Source: Bog-473 sp963719485 (lineage in GTDB: Bacteria; Actinomycetota; Acidimicrobiia; Acidimicrobiales; RAAP-2). Taken from it: a DNA stretch of 64,000 nucleotides. A model generated the notes under the pieces. The model ran no database searches. It was not told the origin of the DNA and saw only the letters and a program-made list of their open reading frames with translations. The stretch is taken from assembly GCA_963719485.1 (NCBI GenBank), contig OY970387.1:2294001-2358000 (forward strand). Reading direction: 5' to 3'. Both the position numbers and the translations under genes were made by a program. This document shows, one piece after another, positions 15,895 to 24,144 of the stretch (position 1 is the first letter of the stretch; every line of letters starts with the position of its first letter).

Positions 15895-16905
15895 ATGAGC
15901 TACCAGGCCGAATACATCTGGATCGACGGGACGGAGCCCGCCCCGCTGCTCCGCAGCAAGACGAAGATCGTCGGGGACGGCAAGGAGCCCCCCATCTGGG
16001 GCTTCGACGGCTCGAGCACGAACCAGGCCGAGGGAAGCGATTCGGACTGCGTCCTGCAGCCGGTGTTCGTGTGTCCCGACCCGCTGCGAGCCGACGGCGA
16101 CAAGCTCGTCATGTGCGAGGTGCTCCATCCCGACATGACCCCGCACAGCACGAACACCCGGCGGAAGTGCGTCGAGATGGCCGAGAAGTACGCGGACCAG
16201 GAGCCGTGGTTCGGGATCGAGCAGGAGTACACCTTCTTCCAGTACGGCCGCCCCCTGGGCTGGCCCGAAGCCGGGTTTCCCGCCCCCCAGGGCCCGTACT
16301 ACTGCGGCGTCGGCGGCGACAAGATGCCCGGCCGCGAGATCGTCGAGCGCCACACGGCGGCCTGTCTCAAGGCCGGTCTCGGGATCGAGGGCACAAACGC
16401 CGAGGTGATGATGGGGCAGTGGGAGTTCCAGATCGGCGTCCTCCCACCGCCGCTCATCGGGGATCAGCTCTGGACGGCCCGCTGGCTGCTCTTTCGCATC
16501 GCCGAGGATTTCGACACGTTTGCCACCCTCGAGCCGAAGCCCGTGCTCGGTGACTGGAACGGAGCGGGTGCGCACACGAACTTCTCGACGAAGGCCATGC
16601 GCGAGGACGGCGGGTGGGACGCCATCATCGCTGGGTGCGAGGCCCTCGGGAAGCGCGTCGAGGAGCACGTCACCAACTACGGCATCGGCATCGAGGGCCG
16701 CCTGACGGGTGCGCACGAGACCGCGCACTTCTCCACGTTCAGCTACGGAACGTCCGACCGGGGCGCGTCCATCCGCATCCCCTGGCAGACCGCCCAGAAC
16801 AAGAAGGGGTGGCTGGAAGACCGCCGGCCCAACGCCAACATGGACCCCTACGTGGTGAGTGCCCTGATGGTCGAGACCGTGTGCGGGGCCGCCGCCGGCA
16901 ATTGA
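15895..16905 (+). CDS. glnII: Glutamine synthetase, type II (GlnII)
   Basis: 336 residues, the length and sequence type of eukaryotic-like GSII rather than the roughly 470-residue GSI. It makes glutamine from glutamate, ammonia and ATP. Recognisable pieces: IWGFDGSSTNQAEGSDSD near residue 40, WFGIEQEYT (metal-binding glutamates), GQWEFQIG, WNGAGAHTNFS and the C-terminal HETAHFSTFSYG region. ATG 15895 was chosen because AGGAG lies five bases before it. An upstream in-frame start at 15859 has no such site. It is a single-gene unit facing mceG, with a hairpin between them. Confidence 0.92.
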   Translation: MSYQAEYIWIDGTEPAPLLRSKTKIVGDGKEPPIWGFDGSSTNQAEGSDSDCVLQPVFVCPDPLRADGDKLVMCEVLHPDMTPHSTNTRRKCVEMAEKYADQEPWFGIEQEYTFFQYGRPLGWPEAGFPAPQGPYYCGVGGDKMPGREIVERHTAACLKAGLGIEGTNAEVMMGQWEFQIGVLPPPLIGDQLWTARWLLFRIAEDFDTFATLEPKPVLGDWNGAGAHTNFSTKAMREDGGWDAIIAGCEALGKRVEEHVTNYGIGIEGRLTGAHETAHFSTFSYGTSDRGASIRIPWQTAQNKKGWLEDRRPNANMDPYVVSALMVETVCGAAAGN

Positions 16906-16923
16906 ACGGCACCTGATCGGGAA

Positions 16924-16965
16924 CGCCGCTGGTTCCGGGAGCGCACCGCCCCGGAGCTGGCGGCG
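16924..16965. terminator. Hairpin between convergent glnII and mceG
   Basis: Outer arms CGCCGC (16924-16929) and GCGGCG (16960-16965) with inner arms CCGGG and CCCGG. The stem is imperfect but lies in the short gap between convergent genes, so it could end transcription from both sides. Confidence 0.5.
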
Positions 16966-16980
16966 CCTCTGGTTGCGTCG

Positions 16981-17934
16981 TCAGTCTGGCGGGACGGCCT
17001 GGTCGCTCGGAGCGTGGGCCACCAGAGCCGGCTCACCCGGACGGGCGAGCGGGCCGATCTCCAGCGCCGCGGTGTCGCCCTCGATGTAGCGGCTGGCGTC
17101 GCCGCCCGCGTCGGCCATCTCGTCCATGCCGATGGGCCCCTCGGGCCGGCCGGCCAGGAACTGCTGGATGATCGGGTTGTCGGTGGCGAGCATGTCGGGC
17201 TTGCTGGCGAACTTCACCAGGTTCGATCGGAACAGCACACCCATGTACTCGGCGGTCCGCATGACCGACTGGATGTTGTGCGTGATGATGAAGAAGGTGG
17301 CGCCCGTCTCCTTCTGGGCGGTGACGACGAGCTCGTCGAGATAGGCGACGCGGACGGGGTCGAGCCCCGAGTCCGGCTCGTCGAAGAGCACGATCTCGGG
17401 TTCCGTCACCATGGCCCGGGCCAGCCCGGCCCGCTTCTTCATGCCGCCCGAGACCTCACCGGGGAGCTTCTTGAGGTGGTCCATCAGGCCCACCAGTTCG
17501 GCGTTGCGGTAGACAAGCTCGCGGATGGCGGCCTCGCTCTTGCGGGTGTGCTCGCGCAGCGGGAAGGCGATGTTGTCGTAGAGGTTCATCGATCCGAACA
17601 GGGCACCGTCCTGGAAGAGGACCCCGAACTTCTTGCGCACCTCGTAGAGTCGCTTCTCGCGCAGGCCCACGATCTGGTCACCGTCGACCCAGATCTCGCC
17701 GCGTTCGGGCCGGAGCAGGCCCAGGATGTTCTTGAGGAGCACGGACTTCCCGGTACCGGACGGGCCCAGGATCGCGGTGATCCGGCCCTTGGGCACGTCG
17801 AAGGTGATGTCCTCGAGGACCGTATGGGAGCCGAACGACTTGGTGACCCCACGCAGAGAGATGATCGGCTCACCAGGCGCGATCCAGGGTTGCCCCGGTT
17901 CTGCGAGCGCGACGTCCATACCAGGAGAACCCAT
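16981..17934 (-). CDS. mceG: MceG-type ABC transporter ATPase (Mkl/MlaF-like)
   Basis: 317 residues, cytoplasmic ATPase that would energise the Mce lipid importer. Walker A is GPSGTGKS, the signature VSGGMKKRAGLARAM and Walker B IVLFDEPDSGLDP; the substitution of Met-Lys-Lys in the signature is typical of the MlaF/MceG group. The C-terminal 60 residues beyond the ABC core are characteristic of actinobacterial MceG. The gene is on the strand opposite to yrbE-mce, separated from it by the sigma-factor gene. ATG 17919 is an alternative start. Confidence 0.88.
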   Translation of the reverse strand: MGSPGMDVALAEPGQPWIAPGEPIISLRGVTKSFGSHTVLEDITFDVPKGRITAILGPSGTGKSVLLKNILGLLRPERGEIWVDGDQIVGLREKRLYEVRKKFGVLFQDGALFGSMNLYDNIAFPLREHTRKSEAAIRELVYRNAELVGLMDHLKKLPGEVSGGMKKRAGLARAMVTEPEIVLFDEPDSGLDPVRVAYLDELVVTAQKETGATFFIITHNIQSVMRTAEYMGVLFRSNLVKFASKPDMLATDNPIIQQFLAGRPEGPIGMDEMADAGGDASRYIEGDTAALEIGPLARPGEPALVAHAPSDQAVPPD

Positions 17935-17953
17935 ACCCGGTGCCCAGCTTGCG

Positions 17954-17988
17954 CCTCGGTCTCCGAGGAGGGGGGGTTGCTAACCCCC
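17954..17988 (-). terminator. Two adjacent hairpins at the end of the sigma-factor gene
   Basis: GGGGGTT / AACCCCC (17972-17978 and 17982-17988, loop of three) encloses the sigma gene's stop codon. CCTCGG / CCGAGG (17954-17959 and 17963-17968) follows directly. Together they sit between the sigma gene and mceG on the same strand. Confidence 0.5.
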
Positions 17989-19458
17989 GTCGAGCAGGCC
18001 GCCGAGGCCGCCGCCCAGGCCACCGAGGCCGCCGGAGGCCGTGGTCGTCGTCGTCGTGGGCGCTGGGGTGCCCGTGCCCGACGAGGATCCCGAGCCCGAC
18101 GTCCCCGGGAGCACGGTGCCCAGTCCGAGGGTCCCGGAGAGGCCGTTCACCGTCCCGGTGACACCGCCCAGCGTCGTGTTCAGGCCTCCGACACTTCCCG
18201 TACCGCCGGTCACGCCGCCGGTCACGCCGCCGACGGTCTGTCCGATCCCGCCGGTCACGCCACCGACGGTCTGACCGATCCCTCCGGTCACGCCACCGAC
18301 GGTCTGACTGACTCCGCCGGTCGCGCCGTTGACGGTGCTGCTCAGTCCTCCTGCCGCTTGGTTCAGTCCGCCGGAGAGGCCACCGCCGACCGACGACGTG
18401 CCGCCCGACGTGGCGCCTCCGAGAAGCGGGCCGACTGCGCCTGTCGGGTCCGAGGCACCACCACTGCTGGTGGCCGATCCGCTGCTCCCAGCGGTGCTCC
18501 CTGAGGTGCCCGACGCCGTCGAGCCTGCACTCGAACCACCGGCGACGAGCGACCCGTTCGTCGCCGCAGCAGCGCTCCCCGCGCCGGGAGAGCTCGATCC
18601 CAGGGCGAGTGGTGGAGCCGCCAGCGCTGAGCCGGGAGCCGATGCTGCACTGCTCGGACCGCTGGAGAGCGCGTGCGGCGCGATGAACGCCGCCGCAACG
18701 GCCGCGCCGGTGACGGCGACGCCGGCGACCGCGTTGCGGAACGCTCCGGAGCCGCCGCCCGCGGGGTGCACGGTGGCGCTCCGGTGGGCCGCCCGGAAGA
18801 CGGTGCGGCGGATGAGTGCGCCCGTGGCGATGAGGAATCCGGCCAAGGCCTCCTTCGATTCGGAGACAACGGCGAACTCGCGCTTGAGGGCTTGACGGGC
18901 CCGCCACAGCAGAGTCTCGATGGTGCCGATCTCGACACCCTCGTGATCCGCGATCTGTTGGTACGTCCATCCCGAGCCTTCGCGCATGGCCAGGACATGT
19001 CGATGGCGGGTCGAGAGACGGTCAAGAGCACGATTGACCAACTCGCCGTCGACTGCGGCAAGAACCATCTCCTCGGACGTGTCCTCGGCGACGACGCCGA
19101 CGGGCTGTTGCGCAGTGAGCTCCATGTCGTCGGTCGGCGTGCTGCGCGAGCGACGGCGCAGCATGTCCGTGCAGATGTTGCCCGCAATCACGGTCAGCCA
19201 GGGGTAGAAGCGCCGCTCGCCGGCGAAGCGCGGCAGTGCTTTCCAGGCGCGGGCGAACGCCTCCTGGGCCGCGTCCTCGGCCTCGTGGCGGTCGTTCAAC
19301 CGGCGCAGGCAGAAGCGGAGGAGCCGCTCGTAGTAGCGGGCGTAGAGGTTTCCGAAGGCTGCCGAGTCACCCGCCTGGCACCGCTCCACGAGCGCGCGAT
19401 CACGATCGAGATCGACGTCGTCGCAGAGACTGGTCAGCTCTTCCTGGCGTAGCGCCAA
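17980..19458 (-). CDS. ECF sigma factor with membrane segment and glycine-rich tail
   Basis: About 492 residues, more than twice the usual ECF length. Residues 15-90 form sigma region 2 (LYARYYERLLRFCLRRL, EDAAQEAFARAWKAL, FYPWLTVIAGN) and about 130-185 region 4 (TYQQIADHEGVEIGTIETLL). After an Ala-rich linker comes a probable membrane helix (AVAGVAVTGAAVAAAFIAP), then about 230 residues of Gly/Ser/Thr-rich sequence with three tandem 11-residue repeats. The start is uncertain. TTG 19458 follows GGAGGGGGAGGG and a CATAAT hexamer (19510-19515); GTG 19509, GTG 19527 and ATG 19560 are in frame too. It lies between mceG and yrbEA, so a link to envelope lipid transport is plausible but unproven. 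Confidence 0.85.
   Translation of the reverse strand: MALRQEELTSLCDDVDLDRDRALVERCQAGDSAAFGNLYARYYERLLRFCLRRLNDRHEAEDAAQEAFARAWKALPRFAGERRFYPWLTVIAGNICTDMLRRRSRSTPTDDMELTAQQPVGVVAEDTSEEMVLAAVDGELVNRALDRLSTRHRHVLAMREGSGWTYQQIADHEGVEIGTIETLLWRARQALKREFAVVSESKEALAGFLIATGALIRRTVFRAAHRSATVHPAGGGSGAFRNAVAGVAVTGAAVAAAFIAPHALSSGPSSAASAPGSALAAPPLALGSSSPGAGSAAAATNGSLVAGGSSAGSTASGTSGSTAGSSGSATSSGGASDPTGAVGPLLGGATSGGTSSVGGGLSGGLNQAAGGLSSTVNGATGGVSQTVGGVTGGIGQTVGGVTGGIGQTVGGVTGGVTGGTGSVGGLNTTLGGVTGTVNGLSGTLGLGTVLPGTSGSGSSSGTGTPAPTTTTTTASGGLGGLGGGLGGLLDGG
18212..18310 (-). repeat. Three tandem 33-base repeats coding for 11-residue glycine-rich units
   Basis: The core GACGGTCTG (plus strand) recurs at 18232, 18265 and 18298, a period of 33 bases. 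The protein unit is GGVTGGIGQTV. Related but shorter Gly-Gly-Val-Thr pieces flank it. Low-complexity repeats of this kind are prone to change in copy number. Confidence 0.75.
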
Positions 19459-19845
19459 AGTCCCGTTCCCTCCCCCTCCGTTGGGCCTCTCGTTTAGGAG
19501 GTAGGTCACATTATGTCCGTCCTTCACAAGATTACGAAAGCCCTGCAACCAACAATTCATGAACGGGGGTTGCGCAATTTTCGCACAACAAAGTTGAGCA
19601 AACGGAGCAACTGACGTTGGAATACGGCGCCGCCTGGGCCGCTGACCCTGCCCTTGTCCCGGCCCGTGCGACAACCGGAATGACCCGCGGATCTCCTGGG
19701 TAGCCGCTCGGAGCGGCGGGCTCCACGCACCCGCCCGCAAGGTTTCCCCTTGCTTCCCGTTTTTCCCTGTGAAGGAAACGGACGGGGGAACGGGCTCATT
19801 TGGCTCGTTCACGCGCAAGAGGAGGCCTCGGAAGGGGGGACGACT
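19459..19845. other. Divergent control region between sigma gene and yrbE-mce operon
   Basis: No gene accepted here, although both flanking frames stay open into it. It holds the putative sigma promoter (CATAAT on the minus strand, 19510-19515) and a 21-base imperfect palindrome with arms GTTGCGC and GCACAAC (19569-19589). Both flanking genes appear to begin with TTG in the context ACTTTGGC after a purine-rich ribosome binding site. No clear promoter is recognised for yrbEA. Confidence 0.45.
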
Positions 19846-20772
19846 TTGGCCGAGACGGGTGACACGACGGGCGTCGTTGCCGGGCAGGCGTCGAGCACGA
19901 CCCAGCCCCTGAGCCGCGCCGAGATGGCTCAGCGTCTGGGCACGCCCAGCGGGCGCCCGGGCACCGGCGTGCTGCCACGGCCGAGCCGGCCCCTCACCGA
20001 CGATGGGAAGGTCGCGACCGCCGTCCGCGAGACCGGCAACATGTTCGCCACGGCGTTCGAGGCCCTTCGTCAGGGCCTGCTCAAGGGCGTCCCCGTCGGC
20101 GAGTTCTTCGACCAGTGCTGGTTCCTGGCCCGGGTCACGACGCTCCCGCTGATTCTGCTCTCCATCCCCTTCGGCATGGTGATCGCCCTCGAGGTCGGCT
20201 CGCTCCTCCAGCAGATCGGGGCACAGTCCCAACTCGGCGCCGCCATGGTCCTGGCCGTCGTCCGCGAGCAGGCACCGGTGGCGACAGCGCTCCTGATCGC
20301 CGGGGCGGGCGGATCCGCCATGTGCGCCGACCTCGGCTCACGCCGCATCCGCGACGAAATCAGCGCCATGGAGGTCATGGGTGTCAACCCGCTCCACCGC
20401 CTCGTCCTGCCGCGACTTCTCGCGGCCACGTTGGTCGCGATCTTGCTCGACGCCGTCGTCAGTGTGGCCGGCATCGCGGGCGGCCTGTGGTTCGGCACGC
20501 ACGCCATCCACATCACCGCCAGCAGCTTCTTCGCCACGTTCGGTGAGCTGAGCCAGATGGCCGACCTCGTCATCGCGCTGGTCAAGGCCGGCATCTTCGG
20601 CTTCATCGCCGCCATGGTCGCCTGTTACAAGGGCCTCTACTGCAAGAGCGGTCCCAAGGGTGTGGGCGACGCGGTCAACCAGGCCGTCGTCGTGACGTTC
20701 ATCCTCTCGTTCTTCGTCAACTTCCTCCTGACGGTCTTCTATTTCAACTTCATCCCCCAGAAGGGCCTCTGA
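19846..20772 (+). CDS. yrbEA: YrbE-type permease A of the Mce transporter (MlaE family)
   Basis: About 308 residues. A Ser/Thr/Arg-rich N-terminal segment of about 80 residues precedes the MlaE-type permease domain with several hydrophobic helices and the EQAPVATALLIAGAGGSAMCADL and DEISAMEVMGVNP motifs characteristic of the family. With YrbEB it would form the membrane channel driven by MceG. TTG 19846 was chosen because GAAGGGGGGA lies five bases before it; the open frame extends to a TTG at 19750 without a good ribosome binding site. The stop overlaps the yrbEB ATG. Confidence 0.88.
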   Translation: MAETGDTTGVVAGQASSTTQPLSRAEMAQRLGTPSGRPGTGVLPRPSRPLTDDGKVATAVRETGNMFATAFEALRQGLLKGVPVGEFFDQCWFLARVTTLPLILLSIPFGMVIALEVGSLLQQIGAQSQLGAAMVLAVVREQAPVATALLIAGAGGSAMCADLGSRRIRDEISAMEVMGVNPLHRLVLPRLLAATLVAILLDAVVSVAGIAGGLWFGTHAIHITASSFFATFGELSQMADLVIALVKAGIFGFIAAMVACYKGLYCKSGPKGVGDAVNQAVVVTFILSFFVNFLLTVFYFNFIPQKGL

Positions 20773-21671
20773 TGCCCATCGACACGCCCGTCCGGGCGGA
20801 ATCCGGCCAGTCCGGCAAGATCGTGTCCGCCGGCAAATCGGTCGGCGGCAGGGCTGTCGAGTCCGGTGACGCCGTCCTGGGCGTCTTCGACGCCTTCTAC
20901 GCGCAGCTCAAGTTCTATCTCCGGATCCTGCGGGCCATGCCCCGCGCCCTGCGCTACCCCAAGGAAATCCTCGTCCTGATGTCCGACATCTCCCTGGGCT
21001 CGGGCGCGCTCGTCGTCGGCGGTGGCATGTTCTTCGTCGTCGTCTCCATCTCCTTCTTCACCGGCACCGAGGTCGGCCTCGAGGGGTTCAACGGCCTGCA
21101 GCAGATCGGTGCCGAGGCGTTCACCGGCGTGATCACGTCGCTCGCCAACACCCGCGAGATCACCCCCCTGGTCGCCGGAGTGGCCCTCGCCGCGCAGGTG
21201 GGAGCCGGCTTCACGGCGCAGCTCGGCGCCATGCGCATCAGCGACGAGATCGATGCGCTCGAGGTGATGGGGGTCAACAGCGTCGTGTACCTGGTCGGCA
21301 CGCGGGTCTGGGCGGCACTCGTCACCATGGTCCCTCTGTACCTGGCGGCCCTCTTTGCCAGCTACCTCGCCTCCGAACTGGTGGTGACGAAGTTCTTCGG
21401 GCTTTCGACCGGTACCTACACGCACTACTTCCGGCTGTATCTCCCGCCGCTCGACATCTTCTACTCGTTCCTCAAGGCGATGGTGTTCGCCGTCCTCGTC
21501 ACGTTCGTGCACTGCTACTACGGCTACAACGCCACCGGCGGGCCGGCGGGGGTCGGTGTGGCCGCCGGGCGCGCCATCCGTCTCTCCATCATCCTCGTCG
21601 TCGTCGTCAACCTCTTCATGTCGCTCATCCTCTTCGGCGGCGTGAACGCCACCGCCAGGTTGGTCGGATGA
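20772..21671 (+). CDS. yrbEB: YrbE-type permease B of the Mce transporter (MlaE family)
   Basis: 299 residues, paired with YrbEA. The N-terminal 45 residues are soluble, then hydrophobic helices and the family motifs EITPLVAGVALAAQVGAGFT and DEIDALEVMGVN are present. TGATG overlap with yrbEA and ATGA overlap with mceA indicate one coupled operon. Located in the cytoplasmic membrane. Confidence 0.9.
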   Translation: MPIDTPVRAESGQSGKIVSAGKSVGGRAVESGDAVLGVFDAFYAQLKFYLRILRAMPRALRYPKEILVLMSDISLGSGALVVGGGMFFVVVSISFFTGTEVGLEGFNGLQQIGAEAFTGVITSLANTREITPLVAGVALAAQVGAGFTAQLGAMRISDEIDALEVMGVNSVVYLVGTRVWAALVTMVPLYLAALFASYLASELVVTKFFGLSTGTYTHYFRLYLPPLDIFYSFLKAMVFAVLVTFVHCYYGYNATGGPAGVGVAAGRAIRLSIILVVVVNLFMSLILFGGVNATARLVG

Positions 21672-22951
21672 GGCGCCTCGTTCGCATCTGCGTCAGCGTG
21701 GCTGTCCTCTTCGGCCTCGTGTTCGGGACGGTCACGCTGGTGCGGCTGGCCAATGGGGACTTCGCCGGCGACTACAAGCTCAGCGGGACGTTTCCCCGCG
21801 CCGGCGAGGGCCTTCACCCGGGCTCGGCCGTGGTCTTCCGTGGCGTGCAGGTGGGCCGCGTCTCCACGATCTCGCTCGACCAGAACCAGGCCCAGGTCAC
21901 GGTCCTCATCGAACCGTCGTTCAAGGTGCCCACCACCGCCACGGCGACCATTCAGCCCGTCAACCTCTTCGGCGCCGAGCAGGTCGCCATCACGACACCC
22001 GAGCACAACTCGGACACCGGTCCCTACCTGGAGCCCGACGCGTCCTTCGCCCGCGCCCAGAGCAGCGACGAACTCGGTGACCTTTTCGCAGCCGCCACGC
22101 CGCTGCTGAACAAGATCGACACGACCAACCTCTCGACGGTGCTGGGCGAGCTGGCCCAAGCTTCGCAGGGAGAGGGACCCAAGATCGCCGCCTCCATCAG
22201 CGCCGGCACCCAGCTGGCCGGACTGCTCGACCGGACGGTCAACGCGCAGATCCTCGCGCTGCAGTCCTTCGCCAGGTTCACCCAGGCCGTTGCCCCCGCC
22301 GCGGGCGACCTCAACAATCTGAACGCACAGATCAACGCCGGGCTGCCGGCGTTCAACGCGGAGGAGGCCGACTACCAGAACCTCCTCAATACGCTGATCC
22401 CGTTCTCGAATCGGCTGGCCGCGCTCCTGTCGACCTACCACCCCGACATCGCGACGATCCTGGAGTCCGGCGACAACGTGTCCCGCGTCCTGTTGGCCCA
22501 GCAGAACGCGATCGGGCAGGTCGTCAACGGCGCATACCACTACTTCCAGAAGATCGCCCAGGGCGCCTCCGGGCTGAACAAGTTGCCCGACGGCAGCACG
22601 TACGCCTACTTCAACACGTTCATCCTCTTCGGTGACGTGAACAGCCTGGTGTGCAATCTCATCGCCCCGCCCACCGGCGGGATGTCGTTCCTCCAGCCGA
22701 TACAACAGGCGCTGGCCGGTGCCGGATCCGCCTTCAACTGCGCCTCGGAGTTGTCCACCTTCAACGCGCTGCAGGGCGGCTCGACCCCGGCGGCGTCGAC
22801 ACCGGCGCCCACCGCCTCCGCAACGTCCGGCGCCAACAGCGCGGCCGCGGCGGCCGCCAACCAGGCGTACGGCTTGATCGGGCAGCCCGACCAGTCCACG
22901 CCGACGAACCTCGGCGGCATCATCACCCAGCTCCTGGGGGGCTCGTCGTGA
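21668..22951 (+). CDS. mceA: MCE family protein, first of the operon (MceA position)
   Basis: 427 residues. One N-terminal membrane helix (VRICVSVAVLFGLVFGTVTL) is followed by an MCE/MlaD domain (about residues 38-115: VVFRGVQVGRVSTI) and a long helical region that would contribute to a periplasm-spanning lipid conduit. The C-terminus is an Ala/Ser/Thr-rich tail. Starts with an ATGA overlap to yrbEB and ends with GTGA overlap to mceB. Confidence 0.9.
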   Translation: MRRLVRICVSVAVLFGLVFGTVTLVRLANGDFAGDYKLSGTFPRAGEGLHPGSAVVFRGVQVGRVSTISLDQNQAQVTVLIEPSFKVPTTATATIQPVNLFGAEQVAITTPEHNSDTGPYLEPDASFARAQSSDELGDLFAAATPLLNKIDTTNLSTVLGELAQASQGEGPKIAASISAGTQLAGLLDRTVNAQILALQSFARFTQAVAPAAGDLNNLNAQINAGLPAFNAEEADYQNLLNTLIPFSNRLAALLSTYHPDIATILESGDNVSRVLLAQQNAIGQVVNGAYHYFQKIAQGASGLNKLPDGSTYAYFNTFILFGDVNSLVCNLIAPPTGGMSFLQPIQQALAGAGSAFNCASELSTFNALQGGSTPAASTPAPTASATSGANSAAAAAANQAYGLIGQPDQSTPTNLGGIITQLLGGSS

Positions 22952-24144
22952 GGCTGTTCCGCCACTTCCCGAAGTCGGCGTTCAAGTTCGCCCTGTTCGC
23001 GCTCGTGTGTCTCGTCCTGTTGGTGGGTCTGGCGGTGAAGATCGGGAACATCTCGCTCTTCAGCAGCCGCCACACCGTTGATGCGCAGCTGACTGACGTC
23101 ACCGGCCTGGCCAGTGGCGACACCGTGAACATCGCCGGCGTCACCGTGGGACAGGTCTCGAGCATCGGGGTGCAGCACGGCCACGCGGTGATCGCAATGA
23201 GCGTCAACAACACGGTCACGCTGCGCCGCTCCACCGACGTGGGAATGCGGTGGCACAACGTCATCGGACAAAAGGAGATCGAGCTCTATCCGGGGCACAG
23301 CGGGCCCGTCCTCCCGCCGGGAGCCACCATCCCGCTCGACCACGACGTCACCGACGCCAGCATCGACGCCTTCTTGAATTCACTGGGGCCCCTCCTCTCC
23401 TCCATCAACGCGAAGCAGGCCAATGCGTTCGTGGAGAACGTGTCGGGGGCGCTGGATGGGGATACCGCCCAGATCAATCAGCTGATCAACAGCGGCGCCG
23501 CAGTGTCCTCCACGGTCGAGGCCCTCGACTCCCAGGTGGGTCAGATCATCGGCAACCTCAACCAGGTGCTGACAGCCCTCGCCTCGCGCTCGGGTGACAT
23601 CGACTCCCTGGTGACGAACCTCCAGACCGTCTCGTCCGCGCTGGCCTCGAAGAACACGTTGCTCGACGACGTCGTCGGCAACCTGTCGCTGGTGGCCACC
23701 GACCTGGCCGGACTGATCGGGAACAACCACAACACCATCTCGAGCACCATCGACAACCTGCAGGCCGTTGCCGCCGACGTCCAGAACAACCAGCAGAACC
23801 TGGCCAACAGCCTCTCCAGCCTCGGAGCGGGCCTGGCCCCCTACATCCAGATCTCCCAGTGGGGGCAGTGGTTCGCCGTCCAGACGGTCTACACGTGCCT
23901 CGCCGGCCAGTCGGTCTGCCCGTACTACCAGGCGGGCAATCCACCGCCTGGCAGTGGTCCCTTCGGAAGCCCTCCGTTGCCGGCGCCGCTCTCGGGCGTC
24001 ACCACGCCGGGCCCGCCCAGCTCCGGTACGAACTCGTCGGGCTCTTCGGCCGCAGACAAGTCCGGTGGCGCCTTCCTCGCGCCGTCGAGCCTCGGTCTGG
24101 ACCTGCAGGCCGTCAGCGGCGCCACCGCGGGAGGGTCGAAGTGA
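22948..24144 (+). CDS. mceB: MCE family protein (MceB position)
   Basis: About 398 residues. Membrane helix near residues 14-32 (FALFALVCLVLLVGLAVKIG), MCE domain (GDTVNIAGVTVGQVSSIG), an extended helical domain with heptad-like Asn/Leu spacing, and a Pro/Gly/Ser-rich tail ending GGSK. GTG 22948 forms a GTGA overlap with the mceA stop; the frame is open upstream but there it covers mceA. Part of the lipid-transport assembly outside the membrane. Confidence 0.88.
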   Translation: MRLFRHFPKSAFKFALFALVCLVLLVGLAVKIGNISLFSSRHTVDAQLTDVTGLASGDTVNIAGVTVGQVSSIGVQHGHAVIAMSVNNTVTLRRSTDVGMRWHNVIGQKEIELYPGHSGPVLPPGATIPLDHDVTDASIDAFLNSLGPLLSSINAKQANAFVENVSGALDGDTAQINQLINSGAAVSSTVEALDSQVGQIIGNLNQVLTALASRSGDIDSLVTNLQTVSSALASKNTLLDDVVGNLSLVATDLAGLIGNNHNTISSTIDNLQAVAADVQNNQQNLANSLSSLGAGLAPYIQISQWGQWFAVQTVYTCLAGQSVCPYYQAGNPPPGSGPFGSPPLPAPLSGVTTPGPPSSGTNSSGSSAADKSGGAFLAPSSLGLDLQAVSGATAGGSK

